Assembly: GCA_018401935.1 (NCBI GenBank) | Contig: JAGYJQ010000003.1 | Location: forward strand, 185,491 to 249,490 | Direction: 5' to 3' | From: Balneolaceae bacterium | GTDB taxonomy: Bacteria; Bacteroidota; Rhodothermia; Balneolales; Balneolaceae | DNA length: 64,000 nt | Part shown: positions 54,776 through 64,000 of the stretch, one piece after another | Layout of the letters: each line of letters starts with the position of its first letter | How positions within the stretch are numbered: the stretch's first letter is position 1 | The notes under the pieces: generated by a model | Seen by the model: only the letters and a program-made list of their open reading frames with translations | What the model was told of the DNA's origin: nothing | Database searches by the model: none | Program-made: the position numbers and the translations under genes

Positions 54776-56034
54776 TGAATTCATTACCTAGATATATACA
54801 CATTATGACAAAAAACGGCCTTAATAATTCAATACATAGCCTGATACGCTCTTTTTTACTGCTCGCCTTTTTTAGCACCGCAACATGGGCCCAAAGCAGC
54901 GAAAAAGCCTACATCATCGACGCAGATTCTATACACATTGGAACCGGGCAGGTCCTCTATAATGGTCGCATTCTGGTTGATGGTGGAATTATTCGAGCTG
55001 TGGGTTCACAATCAGAGATTGAAGTGCCCATCGAAGCCACTCGTTTAGAAGCCCAAGTGGTAACTCCTGGTTTTATTGATGCTCACACGGTGGTTGGGCT
55101 GGCCGGTTACTTAAATGATCCCGGCAGTGATCAAGACCAACTAGATCGGTCTAGTGCTATTCAACCCGAATTAAGAGCCCTTGATGCGTACAATCCTGCC
55201 GAACCTTTAGTGGCTCACCTGCGCAGTAACGGGGTTACCACTATTCAAGCAGGCCACGCCCCGGGAGCGCTAGTTTCTGGGCAAAGCTTAATCATTAAAA
55301 CAAACGCAGAGCAAGCACAACAAGCGTTGGTAAGCCAGTCAATGCTTACTTTTTCGTTGGGTGGCGTGATCAGTGGGGCATTTTCAAAACCAGGTACCCG
55401 GGCCAAATCTATGGCCATGATCCGGCAAGAGCTAATCAAGGCACAAGGTTATGCTAAAAAACGAGCGGAAGGAGGACTGTCATCCACCGATCTTGGAATG
55501 GAAGCATTAGCGGATTTACTAGACGGCCGTACTCAGGCCTTGGTAAGCGTCCACCGAGCGCAGGATATTTTAACCGCTATTAGGTTACAAAAAGAATTTG
55601 GCTTTCAAATGGTTCTTGACGGGGTAGCAGAGATCTATTTAGTGCTTGATCAGGTCAAAGAAAGCGGGGTTCCCGTTATTCTACATCCAACTATGTTACG
55701 AGCTACTGGCGAGGCGGTAAATGTTTCCATGGAAACAGCGGCTTTATTGGCCGAAGAAGGAATTCCATTTGCCTTTCAAAGTGGGTATGAAAACTATGTC
55801 CCAAAGACTCGCGTGGTCCTTTTTGAAGCCGGAGTAGCTGTTAATAACGGGCTAAACCCGCGCCTGGCCGTTCAGCACCTAAGTTTGTATGCCGCCCAGC
55901 TTTTGGGTATTGACCATCGGGTCGGCAGCCTTGAAGTAGGAAAAGATGCCGATTTAGTCTTGTTCAATGGGGATCCTTTTGAGTATACTACAACGGTCAA
56001 TCACGTTATGATTGACGGCCAATTAATGAAATAA
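54775..56034 (+). CDS. Degenerate amidohydrolase paralogue, exported
   Basis: Paralogue of the preceding enzyme with the same fold and a signal peptide (core LIRSFLLLAFFSTATWA). Metal and catalytic residues are lost: numbering from the GTG at 54772, H105 is kept but the second His of the HxH pair is V107; the QH of LQHVSEA is DG (MVLDGVAEIY); and IHTDD is FQSGYEN. The C-terminal GKDADLVLFNGDPF is conserved. I start at ATG 54775, which shares a base with the upstream stop (TGATG); GTG 54772 and ATG 54805 are alternatives. Probably a non-catalytic partner. Confidence 0.85.
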   Translation: MNSLPRYIHIMTKNGLNNSIHSLIRSFLLLAFFSTATWAQSSEKAYIIDADSIHIGTGQVLYNGRILVDGGIIRAVGSQSEIEVPIEATRLEAQVVTPGFIDAHTVVGLAGYLNDPGSDQDQLDRSSAIQPELRALDAYNPAEPLVAHLRSNGVTTIQAGHAPGALVSGQSLIIKTNAEQAQQALVSQSMLTFSLGGVISGAFSKPGTRAKSMAMIRQELIKAQGYAKKRAEGGLSSTDLGMEALADLLDGRTQALVSVHRAQDILTAIRLQKEFGFQMVLDGVAEIYLVLDQVKESGVPVILHPTMLRATGEAVNVSMETAALLAEEGIPFAFQSGYENYVPKTRVVLFEAGVAVNNGLNPRLAVQHLSLYAAQLLGIDHRVGSLEVGKDADLVLFNGDPFEYTTTVNHVMIDGQLMK

Positions 56035-56055
56035 CCGAGTTAAAACGCACTACCT

Positions 56056-57774
56056 ATGTATATACACACTAACCCTGTCACCTATGACGCCGTAATTGTT
56101 GGCTCTGGCGCGGGTGGGGGCATGGCCGCTAAAGTACTTTCTGAATCAGGACTAAATGTGGCGGTCGTAGAAGCCGGTCCTTTTTTCGATCCCGCCAATG
56201 ATGCTCAGCGCACCCAATTACGCAATCCCTGGGACTCTCCTAGAAGAGGGGCGGGGTCTACCCGGGTTTTTGGTGATTATGATGCAGCATATGGTGGCTG
56301 GGAAATTGACGGGGAGCCTTATACACGTAAAAACGGCACCCGCTTTGATTGGTTTCGTTCTCGTATGCTCGGGGGCAGAACAAATCACTGGGGACGCATT
56401 TCGTTACGTTTTGGACCCCTCGATTTTAAACGAAAAGATGTAGATGGCCTTGGCGATAACTGGCCTATCGGGTATGAAGATGTTCGTCCTTATTACGATC
56501 GGGTCGATAAGTTATTAGGTGTTTTTGGGAGTAAAGAAGGTATTCATAATGAGCCCGATGGTTTTTTTCTACCACCTCCTAAGCCCCGTCTTCATGAGTT
56601 ATACTACATAAAGGGCGCACGCAAAGCCAATATTCCCGTTATACCCTCCCGTTTATCCATTTTAACCAAGCGCATAAACAACGACCGTGGGGTTTGTTTT
56701 TACTGTAGTCAGTGTAACCGATCTTGCTCTGTATACGCTGATTTTTCATCGGGCAGTTGCTTAATATTTCCGGCACAACGTTCTACTGGCCGGGTCGATT
56801 TATACACCGATGCCATGGTTCGTGAAGTCGTGACCAACGGGGCAGGCGAGGCGAAGGGTATTATATACATTAACAAAGAAGATCGGCAAGAGTATCAGAT
56901 CAACGCAAAAGTGGTTGTTTTGGCTGCTTCCGCTTGTAGTAGCGCTCGGATATTGTTGAACTCAAAAAGTAGTGAACACCCGCAAGGTTTAGGCAATAGT
57001 AGTGGCTTGATTGGTCGTTATTTACATGACTCCACCGGCTCTTCCCGCGCCGCACTTGTTCCTGAATTACTTAATCGTAAAACCTACAATGAAGATGGGG
57101 TGGGCGGAATGCATGTGTACACCCCATGGTGGCTAAATGATGCTAAATTAGACTTCCCCAGAGGCTATCATCTTGAGATTTGGGGCGGGCTAGGTACCCC
57201 CTCTTATGGGTTTGGCTTTAACCCCGACAGTCTTAACGAACATTTTGGCCTCGAAATGGGTGGGTATGGAAACAAACTTCGAGCAGATGTGAAGCGTTTT
57301 TACGGAGCTGTGATGGGGATTTCTGGCAGGGGAGAGTCTGTTCCTCAGTATGATAACTATTGTGAAATTGATCCTGATACCGTCGATGAATTTGGCATCC
57401 CCGTTCTTCGTTTCCATTATAACTGGACCGACTATGAGCGAAATCAAGCCAAACATATGCACAAAACCTTTGAGGAAATATTTGATGCCATGGGAGCCAT
57501 AACTCTTGGGGATACCCCCACCGCTGAGTCCGAATATGGTCTAGCTGCCCCTGGTCAAATCATTCACGAAGTCGGGACTACACGCATGGGCGACAACCCT
57601 GCTACATCCGTCACCAATTCATATCAACAATTACATGATGCTAAAAACGTCTTTGTGGTAGATGCCGGATCTTTTGTTTCACAGGCTGATAAAAACCCCA
57701 CATGGACTATAATGGCTCTTTCGTGGAGAACCTCTGATTTTATCGTTGAACAACTCAAAAAACAGAATCTATAA
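56056..57774 (+). CDS. GMC-family FAD oxidoreductase
   Basis: A 572-residue flavoprotein dehydrogenase of the gluconate/sorbitol type. FAD motif [14 protein letters not shown] is at 14-27, followed by [19 protein letters not shown] and C-terminal [14 protein letters not shown] and [13 protein letters not shown] cysteine-rich segment [17 protein letters not shown], near residue 215, could carry a cluster or disulfides. The next gene, 2 bases away, encodes the usual small subunit, so this is probably the large subunit of a periplasmic alcohol or sugar dehydrogenase. Confidence 0.92.
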   Translation: MYIHTNPVTYDAVIVGSGAGGGMAAKVLSESGLNVAVVEAGPFFDPANDAQRTQLRNPWDSPRRGAGSTRVFGDYDAAYGGWEIDGEPYTRKNGTRFDWFRSRMLGGRTNHWGRISLRFGPLDFKRKDVDGLGDNWPIGYEDVRPYYDRVDKLLGVFGSKEGIHNEPDGFFLPPPKPRLHELYYIKGARKANIPVIPSRLSILTKRINNDRGVCFYCSQCNRSCSVYADFSSGSCLIFPAQRSTGRVDLYTDAMVREVVTNGAGEAKGIIYINKEDRQEYQINAKVVVLAASACSSARILLNSKSSEHPQGLGNSSGLIGRYLHDSTGSSRAALVPELLNRKTYNEDGVGGMHVYTPWWLNDAKLDFPRGYHLEIWGGLGTPSYGFGFNPDSLNEHFGLEMGGYGNKLRADVKRFYGAVMGISGRGESVPQYDNYCEIDPDTVDEFGIPVLRFHYNWTDYERNQAKHMHKTFEEIFDAMGAITLGDTPTAESEYGLAAPGQIIHEVGTTRMGDNPATSVTNSYQQLHDAKNVFVVDAGSFVSQADKNPTWTIMALSWRTSDFIVEQLKKQNL

Positions 57775-57776
57775 CC

Positions 57777-58529
57777 ATGATGAATCGCAGACAATCAATC
57801 AAACGCCTTGTTTTAGGAACGCTTAGCGCGGGTTTATTTTTTCCTAGCGCCACTGAGGCAAAAAAGCACCATGGCTATTCCATTAGCCCGGCCGATTCCG
57901 ATCAAAATTTAGCCAGAATACCCTACGCCCAACGTGACTGGGATTATGGCCGAACGCCGGAAGAAAAAGAGCGGGACAAGCGGCTTTTTAATGAGCGTTT
58001 TTTCGATGAGCATGAATTAAACACCATTGAAGTGTTATGTAACCATATACTTCCCGCAAGCGAGACCGCCGGCTCGGCGATTGATGCCGGTGTGCCTGAT
58101 TTCATTGCATTTATTGTGCTCGATATGCCTTATCTGCAAACTCGCTTACGCGGGGGAATCATGTGGCTGGATGGCTTTTCTAGGAAGGAATATGGAGAAG
58201 TTTTTACGCGCATTAGCAGCTTAAAACAGACCGCGGTCTTGGATCAACTCGCATATCCCGATCAAATAACCCCCTCTACTGAACAAGGGGGGAGGTTTTT
58301 TAGAGAAATCAGAAACCTCATTTTAACCGGATATTATACTTCTGAGATTGGCGTCAAAGATCTCGGATTTCAGGGTAACACAGCCAACGTTTGGGATGGG
58401 GTTCCTCCTGAGGTATTAGCTGAGCATGACGTTGACTATGAGCCGGAATGGCTAGCCAAGTGTGTGAACCAAGATAAACGCACTGAAATAGCCGAGTGGG
58501 ACAGCGAAGGTAATCTGCTAAACAACTAA
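57777..58529 (+). CDS. Gluconate 2-dehydrogenase subunit 3-like protein
   Basis: A 250-residue protein of the small-subunit family that pairs with GMC dehydrogenases. The Tat-like signal is [20 protein letters not shown], ending near ATEA. The family core is visible as [24 protein letters not shown], here cut to [15 protein letters not shown], then DFIAFIVLD. Exporting the GMC subunit with this one is usual, as the GMC protein lacks its own signal. The cytochrome subunit often found with these systems is not in the window. Confidence 0.88.
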   Translation: MMNRRQSIKRLVLGTLSAGLFFPSATEAKKHHGYSISPADSDQNLARIPYAQRDWDYGRTPEEKERDKRLFNERFFDEHELNTIEVLCNHILPASETAGSAIDAGVPDFIAFIVLDMPYLQTRLRGGIMWLDGFSRKEYGEVFTRISSLKQTAVLDQLAYPDQITPSTEQGGRFFREIRNLILTGYYTSEIGVKDLGFQGNTANVWDGVPPEVLAEHDVDYEPEWLAKCVNQDKRTEIAEWDSEGNLLNN

Positions 58530-58643
58530 ACATAGATAGTAATTAGTTGTTCAGAGGATAGTTACATTGGCGATTATCGAGCGGTTGCTGATTAGACTGA
58601 CCACCTTAATGTTGTCACCTATACTTCACTCCATGGATCTAGG

Positions 58644-61265
58644 TTAATTTCCGGTGCTACCGCTAATAGTTTGGCCAAAGAAAATTGCATTAGCAAATAA
58701 CTTATTAGTCCCATACCAAAACGCTCTAAAGTTCGGATTATCCGTCATGGCAATTACCTTTCCACTACCAGATCTACTTACTACTATGGCGGCGGTTCCT
58801 TTTATCGTTTCTTCGTTAGTCTTTGAAACATAACCGCTTGCCAATGGATCATCCGTGTAATAAAGAGGGGTAGAATATGGATTTTGCCCTTTTTTTAGAA
58901 ACATGGTGCTGTTTCTAAAAACTCTAATCAATGACTGATTGTAGCCATATGCCAAGGGGTGTGTTAAATCTAACTGGGCATTAAAAATAGTGCCCCCAAT
59001 AAATTCAGCTCCGTTATCCGCTCCCTGTTTTACATAGGGTCGCGTTTCCGGGGATTCGCCACGATCAGGCTGTACATATTCTACACTTGCTAAACCCTGC
59101 TGGTTCGCCCATGACACAGCTTGTTTCATCGCAATTAGAGTCCCTCCTTCTCGTACCCATGATTTAAGAGCTTCAACCGTTCCTGTTGATAAGTCCCCAT
59201 AGCTATACCCCGTCATAATTATCACGTTATACCTATCTAAATTAACGCGACCAAGGTTAGCTTTGTCCAAAATAGTTAAAGGCATTTCATATCGGCGATC
59301 TAAAAGATGCCACATTTCTCCTATTTCGTAGGAATTAGTTCCCTCGCCACCAATAACAGCTACCTTAGGCATCTCCAGTGATTCAAACTGGTTACTACCA
59401 AGATCTACCCCCGCTGTTGATAGGCCTGTTGCGATATTGTATACATTAATTCCGTCGGTTGAAACCACTTCGTTGATTAACTCATGAACGCTCTGTTGAT
59501 TCGCTTGAATGCCTAGAGGAATCATAATGGTGCCATAGTCAAACTCTTTAACCCCGTCGTCGGTAAGAGCAGAGAATGGTGCGCTAGCCACTTTTAACTT
59601 TATTCCTGCTTCTTGCAATCGATACGCGGCTCTAGGAGCATAGTACTCGTCCCACTCAAATGCATACGCATACTGGGATTCTCCTCCTATTAATTCTGCA
59701 TCCGGCTCCCATGTCCCCGTAAATGCAGCGCCTAACAAATTTGAGTTAAATTGCCTGTCCCCTAATTCCGCAAATGGCAGATTAAATGCATACGGCATGG
59801 TCCACGCAGATACATCATAAAACAAGCTGTCTTGAAAGCTTGTTCGTCGTTCAAATAAGGCTGTAATCAACTTATACTGTCGCTGGTTTGTGGGAACCAC
59901 ATAATTTTTACCAGCCTCAAACCGCTCGCCATTGACCTCAATACTTTTATCTAGCGTATAAACGTCTATTTCGTGATGGTGTAGCATTTCAGCTAAATGA
60001 AACCCTCTTGCTTGATCGGCCTCTTCGCCAAAGACATAAGCCTTGATGGACGATCGGCTTGCAGCTTCCGCTGCGTCACTATAAAATTGACGCATATGCC
60101 CAAGCAACTCTTCTCGAAGTTCTACTGACGCTTTCAAAGTGGAGAAGGAGGCGGTTACTTGATTTCGAATCGTGAAAGGAAAGTGAAGCACCCCATGCAC
60201 GCTTTCTTGAGCGTGCCCCCTTGAGCTAGCTTGTTCAAATAATATACCAATAGAACCTTGTACATCCGGGTACGTTGAACCCTTGCCGTAATAGTAATCG
60301 TCAAAACTTTCCTTGCTATAATACAAAGACTGTATTTGGTCCAAGGCATCGGCGTGATACTCCGCAATACTTCCGGTTAAATCCTGATTACTTTGAGGTG
60401 TAAGTGGGTGGGTTCGGCTGGGTATACCCGGCTGAAAGAAAAAGGTGGAATTAGTCCCCATTTCATGATGGTCGGTAAGAACATTTGGCTTCCACTCTTG
60501 ATACTTAGCAATACGTCCTTGACTCTCGGGGTGCTGTACAAGCATCCAATCTCTATTCAAATCAAACCAATAATGGTTGGTTCTCCCCCCTGGCCACACT
60601 TCATCAAATTCTCTGGATTGGGGATCGGTCACAAGTGTTTTGGTGCTTTTATGTATGTTTGCCCAATAAGCAAAGCGATTCAGGCCATCCGGATTAATAC
60701 TTGGGTCTACTAATATAATTGCGTTTGATAGCATATTCTCCATTTCCGCGCCCTGACCCGCAGCGAGACGGTAAACAACCGCTAATGAAGCGTTGGCCCC
60801 ACTAGGCTCATTCCCGTGCACACTGTAACTCATTTGAACCACTACGGGCATGGTGTTAAGATCTAACTCTCCCGAACCAGAGGCGTTACTTAGTTGCTGG
60901 TGAGCTTCTTTTATTTCGTCAAGCTTAGCATGGTTTTCAGGGCTGGTTATGACCAAAGATAGTAGTTTCCTATTCTCATAGGTGCGGGCGTATTCCGAAA
61001 TAGTTACTCGGTCAGACGCTTCTGCTACCGCATACATGTATTCAACAAGCTGATCATGCCGGACATGCCACTCGCCTAGCTCAAACCCAAGCACTTCCTT
61101 GGGGGTGGGAATAGCAGGGTTATAATTCATACTTTCATCTAAAAAATAGCTAAGATCTTCTTGTTGGGCAATGCTAACGGGCTGAAGCCCAACTACAACG
61201 AACAAAAGAGTGGTTAAAAAAACGCCTAGGTTATTGGATACGTTAGTGATTGTGCGGCTATGCAT
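58644..61265 (-). CDS. Exported M14-family zinc carboxypeptidase
   Basis: An 873-residue secreted metallopeptidase. A signal peptide (core LGVFLTTLLFVVVGLQPV) ends near SIAQ. The zinc site has H150 and E153 (SVHGNEPSG), DLNRDW for substrate binding and a second zinc His in LTDHHEMG (266/267). The C-terminal third (ITILDKANLGR, GTLIAMKQAVSW) resembles a class I amidotransferase-like domain found in large Bacteroidota M14 proteins. Likely peptide degradation in the periplasm or outside. Confidence 0.9.
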   Translation of the reverse strand: MHSRTITNVSNNLGVFLTTLLFVVVGLQPVSIAQQEDLSYFLDESMNYNPAIPTPKEVLGFELGEWHVRHDQLVEYMYAVAEASDRVTISEYARTYENRKLLSLVITSPENHAKLDEIKEAHQQLSNASGSGELDLNTMPVVVQMSYSVHGNEPSGANASLAVVYRLAAGQGAEMENMLSNAIILVDPSINPDGLNRFAYWANIHKSTKTLVTDPQSREFDEVWPGGRTNHYWFDLNRDWMLVQHPESQGRIAKYQEWKPNVLTDHHEMGTNSTFFFQPGIPSRTHPLTPQSNQDLTGSIAEYHADALDQIQSLYYSKESFDDYYYGKGSTYPDVQGSIGILFEQASSRGHAQESVHGVLHFPFTIRNQVTASFSTLKASVELREELLGHMRQFYSDAAEAASRSSIKAYVFGEEADQARGFHLAEMLHHHEIDVYTLDKSIEVNGERFEAGKNYVVPTNQRQYKLITALFERRTSFQDSLFYDVSAWTMPYAFNLPFAELGDRQFNSNLLGAAFTGTWEPDAELIGGESQYAYAFEWDEYYAPRAAYRLQEAGIKLKVASAPFSALTDDGVKEFDYGTIMIPLGIQANQQSVHELINEVVSTDGINVYNIATGLSTAGVDLGSNQFESLEMPKVAVIGGEGTNSYEIGEMWHLLDRRYEMPLTILDKANLGRVNLDRYNVIIMTGYSYGDLSTGTVEALKSWVREGGTLIAMKQAVSWANQQGLASVEYVQPDRGESPETRPYVKQGADNGAEFIGGTIFNAQLDLTHPLAYGYNQSLIRVFRNSTMFLKKGQNPYSTPLYYTDDPLASGYVSKTNEETIKGTAAIVVSRSGSGKVIAMTDNPNFRAFWYGTNKLFANAIFFGQTISGSTGN

Positions 61266-61335
61266 ACTATGTAGTTTTTAAGGCTGAAATGATGGTATTC
61301 TAAGTATTAATCCCCTCTTTGGTTTAACACTAGAA

Positions 61336-61369
61336 ATAGATTTATCGAAATATAGTACAATAGATTTAT
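61336..61369. repeat. ATAGATTTAT direct repeat, 24-bp period
   Basis: ATAGATTTAT occurs at 61336-61345 and 61360-61369, 24 bases apart, in the 202-base divergent gap between the M14 peptidase and the Nramp-like gene. It is AT-rich, so chance is harder to exclude than for the dnaN repeat. Confidence 0.4.
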
Positions 61370-61467
61370 GAAAAAAGGGGTAAAAGTACGGTCATAATGT
61401 GCTTTTTTTGGTTGTTTTTTTTTGCTACTCTGCTGTACATATTGCAGTATAATATTAGTAAATAGGT

Positions 61468-62736
61468 ATGAATTCTACGACAAAAAAATTTAGTACTACG
61501 CTAAAGTATGCCCTTGGGCCAGGGCTTATCCTAGCTGCAGCGGCTATCGGGGTTTCTCATCTGGTACAATCTACGCGTGCGGGAGCCTTATACGGCTTTA
61601 CCCTTGTTTGGGCTATTGTTATTGCAAATCTATCTAAATATCCCTTTCTAGAATTTGGTCCTCGTTACACCGTGGTAATGAAGGAGAGCTTAATACAAGG
61701 ATATAAACGTTTAGGGTCTTGGGCTATAGGTTCATTTGGGGTGTTTACGGTGTTCACCATGTGTATTGTTCAGGCTGCGGTTACCGTGGTTACAGCTAGC
61801 TTGGCTAATGAGCTAACCGGCCTAGACTTATCTCCTCTGCTCATGAGTGCAATTATACTAGTAATATGCTTGTTTTTACTTATTAAAGGGCAATATTCTG
61901 CTCTTGATGGAGCCATTAAAATTATCTTAGTCGTCTTAACTATTTCAACACTAATTGCGGTGGTGGTAGCTTTTGTTAAACCTGATGCTATGGTAAAACC
62001 TAGCGCCCCCTCCATTTGGGACGCCGCAGGAATTTCCTTTTTAATAGCCTTAATGGGCTGGATGCCTATACTTTTGGATGCTTCCGCTTGGCACTCTCTT
62101 TGGATTATGGAGAGAAGCAAACAAACAAAACAGGAATTACGTTTAAAAGAAACCCTTATTGATTTTAACATCGGGATGATTGGTGCAGGCGTGCTTGCGT
62201 TGGCTTTTCTATCCTTAGGCGCTCTTATTATGTTTGGATCTACTAACGAGTTTGCAACCAGTGGGTCCGCTTTTGCTAGCCAGCTTGTAGAGTTATACAC
62301 GACTACCTTAGGGGATTGGGCATACTGGATTATTATTGTTTGTGCCTTTACCGCTATGTTTAGTACTACTTTAACCGTTACCGACGCATACCCTCGTACT
62401 TGTTCACATCTTTTTAACTTAAACCGGCTGGATCGCCCCGATGATATTCCTTGGTACTCCTCCTACAGAGGCTTGCTCGTCATCATCTCCTTTTTTTCAC
62501 TTGTTATTCTCTATTTTGCAGGAAATAACTTTATTTTCATGGTAGATTTGGCCACTAGCGTTTCCTTTTTAACCGCTCCTGTCTTTGCCATTATCAATTA
62601 CAAGCTTATTTATTCTGACCATTTTCCAAAAGACAAGCGCCCTTCGACCTGGTTAAAATGGCTTAGTTGGGCAGGAATGGTTTTTATTACCGGTTTTGCG
62701 GTATTATTTATGATTTGGAAGTTTATACTTAGCTAA
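61468..62736 (+). CDS. Divergent Nramp-family transporter
   Basis: A 422-residue polytopic protein with the Nramp fold (eleven-helix pattern, LGPGLILAAAAIGVSHL start). The canonical helix-1 DPGN metal motif is replaced by AIGVSH at residues 26-31 and helix 6 reads ALMGWMPILLD in place of the MPH motif. It therefore belongs to the divergent Nramp-related branch whose metal selectivity is unclear. It is divergent from the M14 peptidase and followed by a hemolysin III gene. Confidence 0.8.
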   Translation: MNSTTKKFSTTLKYALGPGLILAAAAIGVSHLVQSTRAGALYGFTLVWAIVIANLSKYPFLEFGPRYTVVMKESLIQGYKRLGSWAIGSFGVFTVFTMCIVQAAVTVVTASLANELTGLDLSPLLMSAIILVICLFLLIKGQYSALDGAIKIILVVLTISTLIAVVVAFVKPDAMVKPSAPSIWDAAGISFLIALMGWMPILLDASAWHSLWIMERSKQTKQELRLKETLIDFNIGMIGAGVLALAFLSLGALIMFGSTNEFATSGSAFASQLVELYTTTLGDWAYWIIIVCAFTAMFSTTLTVTDAYPRTCSHLFNLNRLDRPDDIPWYSSYRGLLVIISFFSLVILYFAGNNFIFMVDLATSVSFLTAPVFAIINYKLIYSDHFPKDKRPSTWLKWLSWAGMVFITGFAVLFMIWKFILS

Positions 62737-62853
62737 TATAGTTTATAGCTATTACATTTGAATACGCTTTCAATAGTGGTTTTGCTTATCCGTACAAAGG
62801 AGTGTTTGGCCACCCAAAATGACCCCTCATTCTTAACTCTGTCGCTTTCCAAC

Positions 62854-63504
62854 ATGAAAATACGAGAGCCTTTTAATACCTGGAGTCATGTTTTCGGCGC
62901 TTTTGCCAGCCTTTGTTTCAGCTATTTATTTTTCACCTATGCTCTTGATCGTTCCATGGCCGGAATTATTGCTCTGTTGATATATGGTTTTAGCACCTTG
63001 GCAATGTTTAGTTCAAGCGCTTTGTATCATGGATTCAATGGAACCGGTGAACAAATAAAGCGCCTTAGGATGGTCGATCATATGATGATTTACACTGTTA
63101 TTGCCGGTGGATATACCCCTATTGCCGTGCTTGTATTACCTGATAACATGGGGACTATTGTGCTCTATGGTATTTGGTTTATTGCGGGTTTAGGAGTGTT
63201 AAAAAAGAGTCTCTGGATGAATGCCCCGCCTTGGTTTTCTACCTTACTTTACATACTAATGGGTTGGGTTTCTGTACTTATTTTTCCGATTATTTGGAGA
63301 GAAACAACCCCTTTGTTTAGCTATGGAATAATCATTGGGGGTCTTTTTTATACGGTGGGCGCTGTTGTATATGCCTTAAAAAAACCAAATCTTTGGCCTA
63401 AGACTGTTGGTTCTCACGGGCTTTGGCACGTTTTTGTTCTTGCTGGAGCATTGACACATTTAATGTCACATTTATATTATTTCAGTAATTTTTTAGGCAC
63501 ATGA
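62854..63504 (+). CDS. Hemolysin III family (PAQR-like) membrane protein
   Basis: A 216-residue seven-helix protein of the hemolysin III/YqfA family in the CREST superfamily. Conserved His/Ser/Asp positions are present: S and H in SALYHGF, DH in MVDHMMIY, and HVFVLAGALTH near the C-terminus. I start at ATG 62854, where the family normally begins; the frame is open to TTG 62758 with 32 extra residues of no clear character. Its stop overlaps the next start (ATGA). Confidence 0.88.
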   Translation: MKIREPFNTWSHVFGAFASLCFSYLFFTYALDRSMAGIIALLIYGFSTLAMFSSSALYHGFNGTGEQIKRLRMVDHMMIYTVIAGGYTPIAVLVLPDNMGTIVLYGIWFIAGLGVLKKSLWMNAPPWFSTLLYILMGWVSVLIFPIIWRETTPLFSYGIIIGGLFYTVGAVVYALKKPNLWPKTVGSHGLWHVFVLAGALTHLMSHLYYFSNFLGT

Positions 63505-64000
63505 AACGGTTTTTCAACCTTCGCTATTTGGTGGTAATCGCCTGCTTGCTTACTGGTATAGGTCTATCTATATCAAATAGTAGTGCCCTCTTTGCCCAAA
63601 ATACCGCTCCTTTTTATCCTATTGAATACCGGCCCTATAAAGGGAGCTGGTCACAGCTTACCACCCCTCATTTTCGCATTATATACCCAGAAGGGCTTGA
63701 CTCTATCGCCTATAATAGTGGTCGTATTTTAGAGCAACAATACCCTTTAGCACAATCCTTAACCGGTGGATCATTAAAAAATTTTCCTTTTGTAATTACA
63801 CATTATTCCGACCTGAGCAATGGTTATGTACAGTCCTGGAACTTTAAATCCGAAATAATTTTAGCCCCAATAAAAGGAAAGGCGATGAACCCAAGAGGGG
63901 GAGATTGGCTAGAAACCGTACTTTCCCATGAGCTATTACATGCCACTCATGCCAATGTTAAAGGTCGTTTTGTATTGAATTTTTTCGGAATCCTTTTTGG
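63501..64000 (+). CDS. Exported peptidase-MA-like protein (3' partial)
   Basis: A frame starting at ATG 63501 and open to the right edge (166 codons visible). It starts with a signal peptide (core YLVVIACLLTGIGLSI, ending near LFAQ) and has a zincin motif LSHELLHATHAN with H143, E144 and H147. The layout matches the N-terminal part of Bacteroidota proteins that combine a peptidase-MA-like domain with a TolB-type propeller, but the propeller would lie outside the window. It overlaps the hemolysin III stop by 4 bases. Confidence 0.8.
   Translation, partial: MKRFFNLRYLVVIACLLTGIGLSISNSSALFAQNTAPFYPIEYRPYKGSWSQLTTPHFRIIYPEGLDSIAYNSGRILEQQYPLAQSLTGGSLKNFPFVITHYSDLSNGYVQSWNFKSEIILAPIKGKAMNPRGGDWLETVLSHELLHATHANVKGRFVLNFFGILF

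Noticed and set aside
61770..62300. A 176-codon open frame on the complement inside the Nramp-like gene
   Set aside because: The plus-strand protein has clear family motifs across the same bases; the complement frame has no domain, signal or start context and is a shadow.

Overview
The window looks like a chromosomal core segment of a member of the Balneolota/Rhodothermota lineage (Bacteroidota-like, close to Balneolaceae). The evidence is gene content: PorV/PorQ-type and FadL-like outer-membrane proteins, a DUF4270 lipoprotein, a Rho factor with a lysine/asparagine-rich head, a short glycogen-synthase-like protein beside DUF4270, large Bacteroidota-type zinc and M14 peptidases, many Ala-Gln (AQ) signal-peptide ends, and a candidate TTTG/TAnnTTTG promoter. 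This assignment is inferred from family composition, not from a database search. I see no rRNA, tRNA, CRISPR array, insertion sequence, prophage or recognisable defence system. Gene density is high and only one gap exceeds 300 bases.

Layout. 1-3064: a MurF-like Mur ligase cut by the left edge, convergent with a LolC/E-type permease. 3228-14786 (+ strand): glycogen branching enzyme and amylomaltase, a ComA-type phosphosulfolactate synthase, a GT5-only glycogen-synthase-like protein, DUF4270 lipoprotein, beta-barrel protein, TPR protein, rho, and a lipoprotein gene whose signal peptide and body lie in different frames. 14821-19472 (- strand): porV-like, miaA, then purS-clpS-purQ-lptB-rhodanese. 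19626-22526 (+): dnaN, SAM hydrolase (DUF62), methyltransferase. 22564-29706 (-): marC, AGCS sodium symporter, large zinc metalloprotease, radC, argS. 29949-30389: free methionine-R-sulfoxide reductase-like GAF protein. 30414-39370 (-): comEC, uvrA, lgt, hydroxypyruvate-isomerase-like protein, lipoprotein.

39620-49950 is mixed: Gfo/Idh oxidoreductase, PQQ-type sugar dehydrogenase, thioredoxin, a small protein plus helix-turn-helix pair, NUDIX hydrolase, pgsA, ftsY, scpA, a sigma-70-family factor followed by a strong hairpin and a small acidic protein, and polyphosphate kinase. 50141-52309: ruvB and metK. 52644-58529 (+): a polytopic membrane protein, then a probable four-gene operon of two exported amidohydrolase paralogues (the second lacking most metal ligands), a GMC oxidoreductase and a gluconate 2-dehydrogenase subunit-3-like partner. 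58644-64000: M14 peptidase, divergent Nramp-like transporter, hemolysin III and a peptidase cut by the right edge.

The most unusual points are the split lipoprotein gene at 14093-14786, the active/degenerate amidohydrolase pair, the glycogen-synthase-like protein without its substrate-loop motif, a possible ATT or CTG start for the alanine symporter, and two unrelated intergenic direct repeats that both have a 24-base period. Most of the window is ordinary housekeeping DNA.
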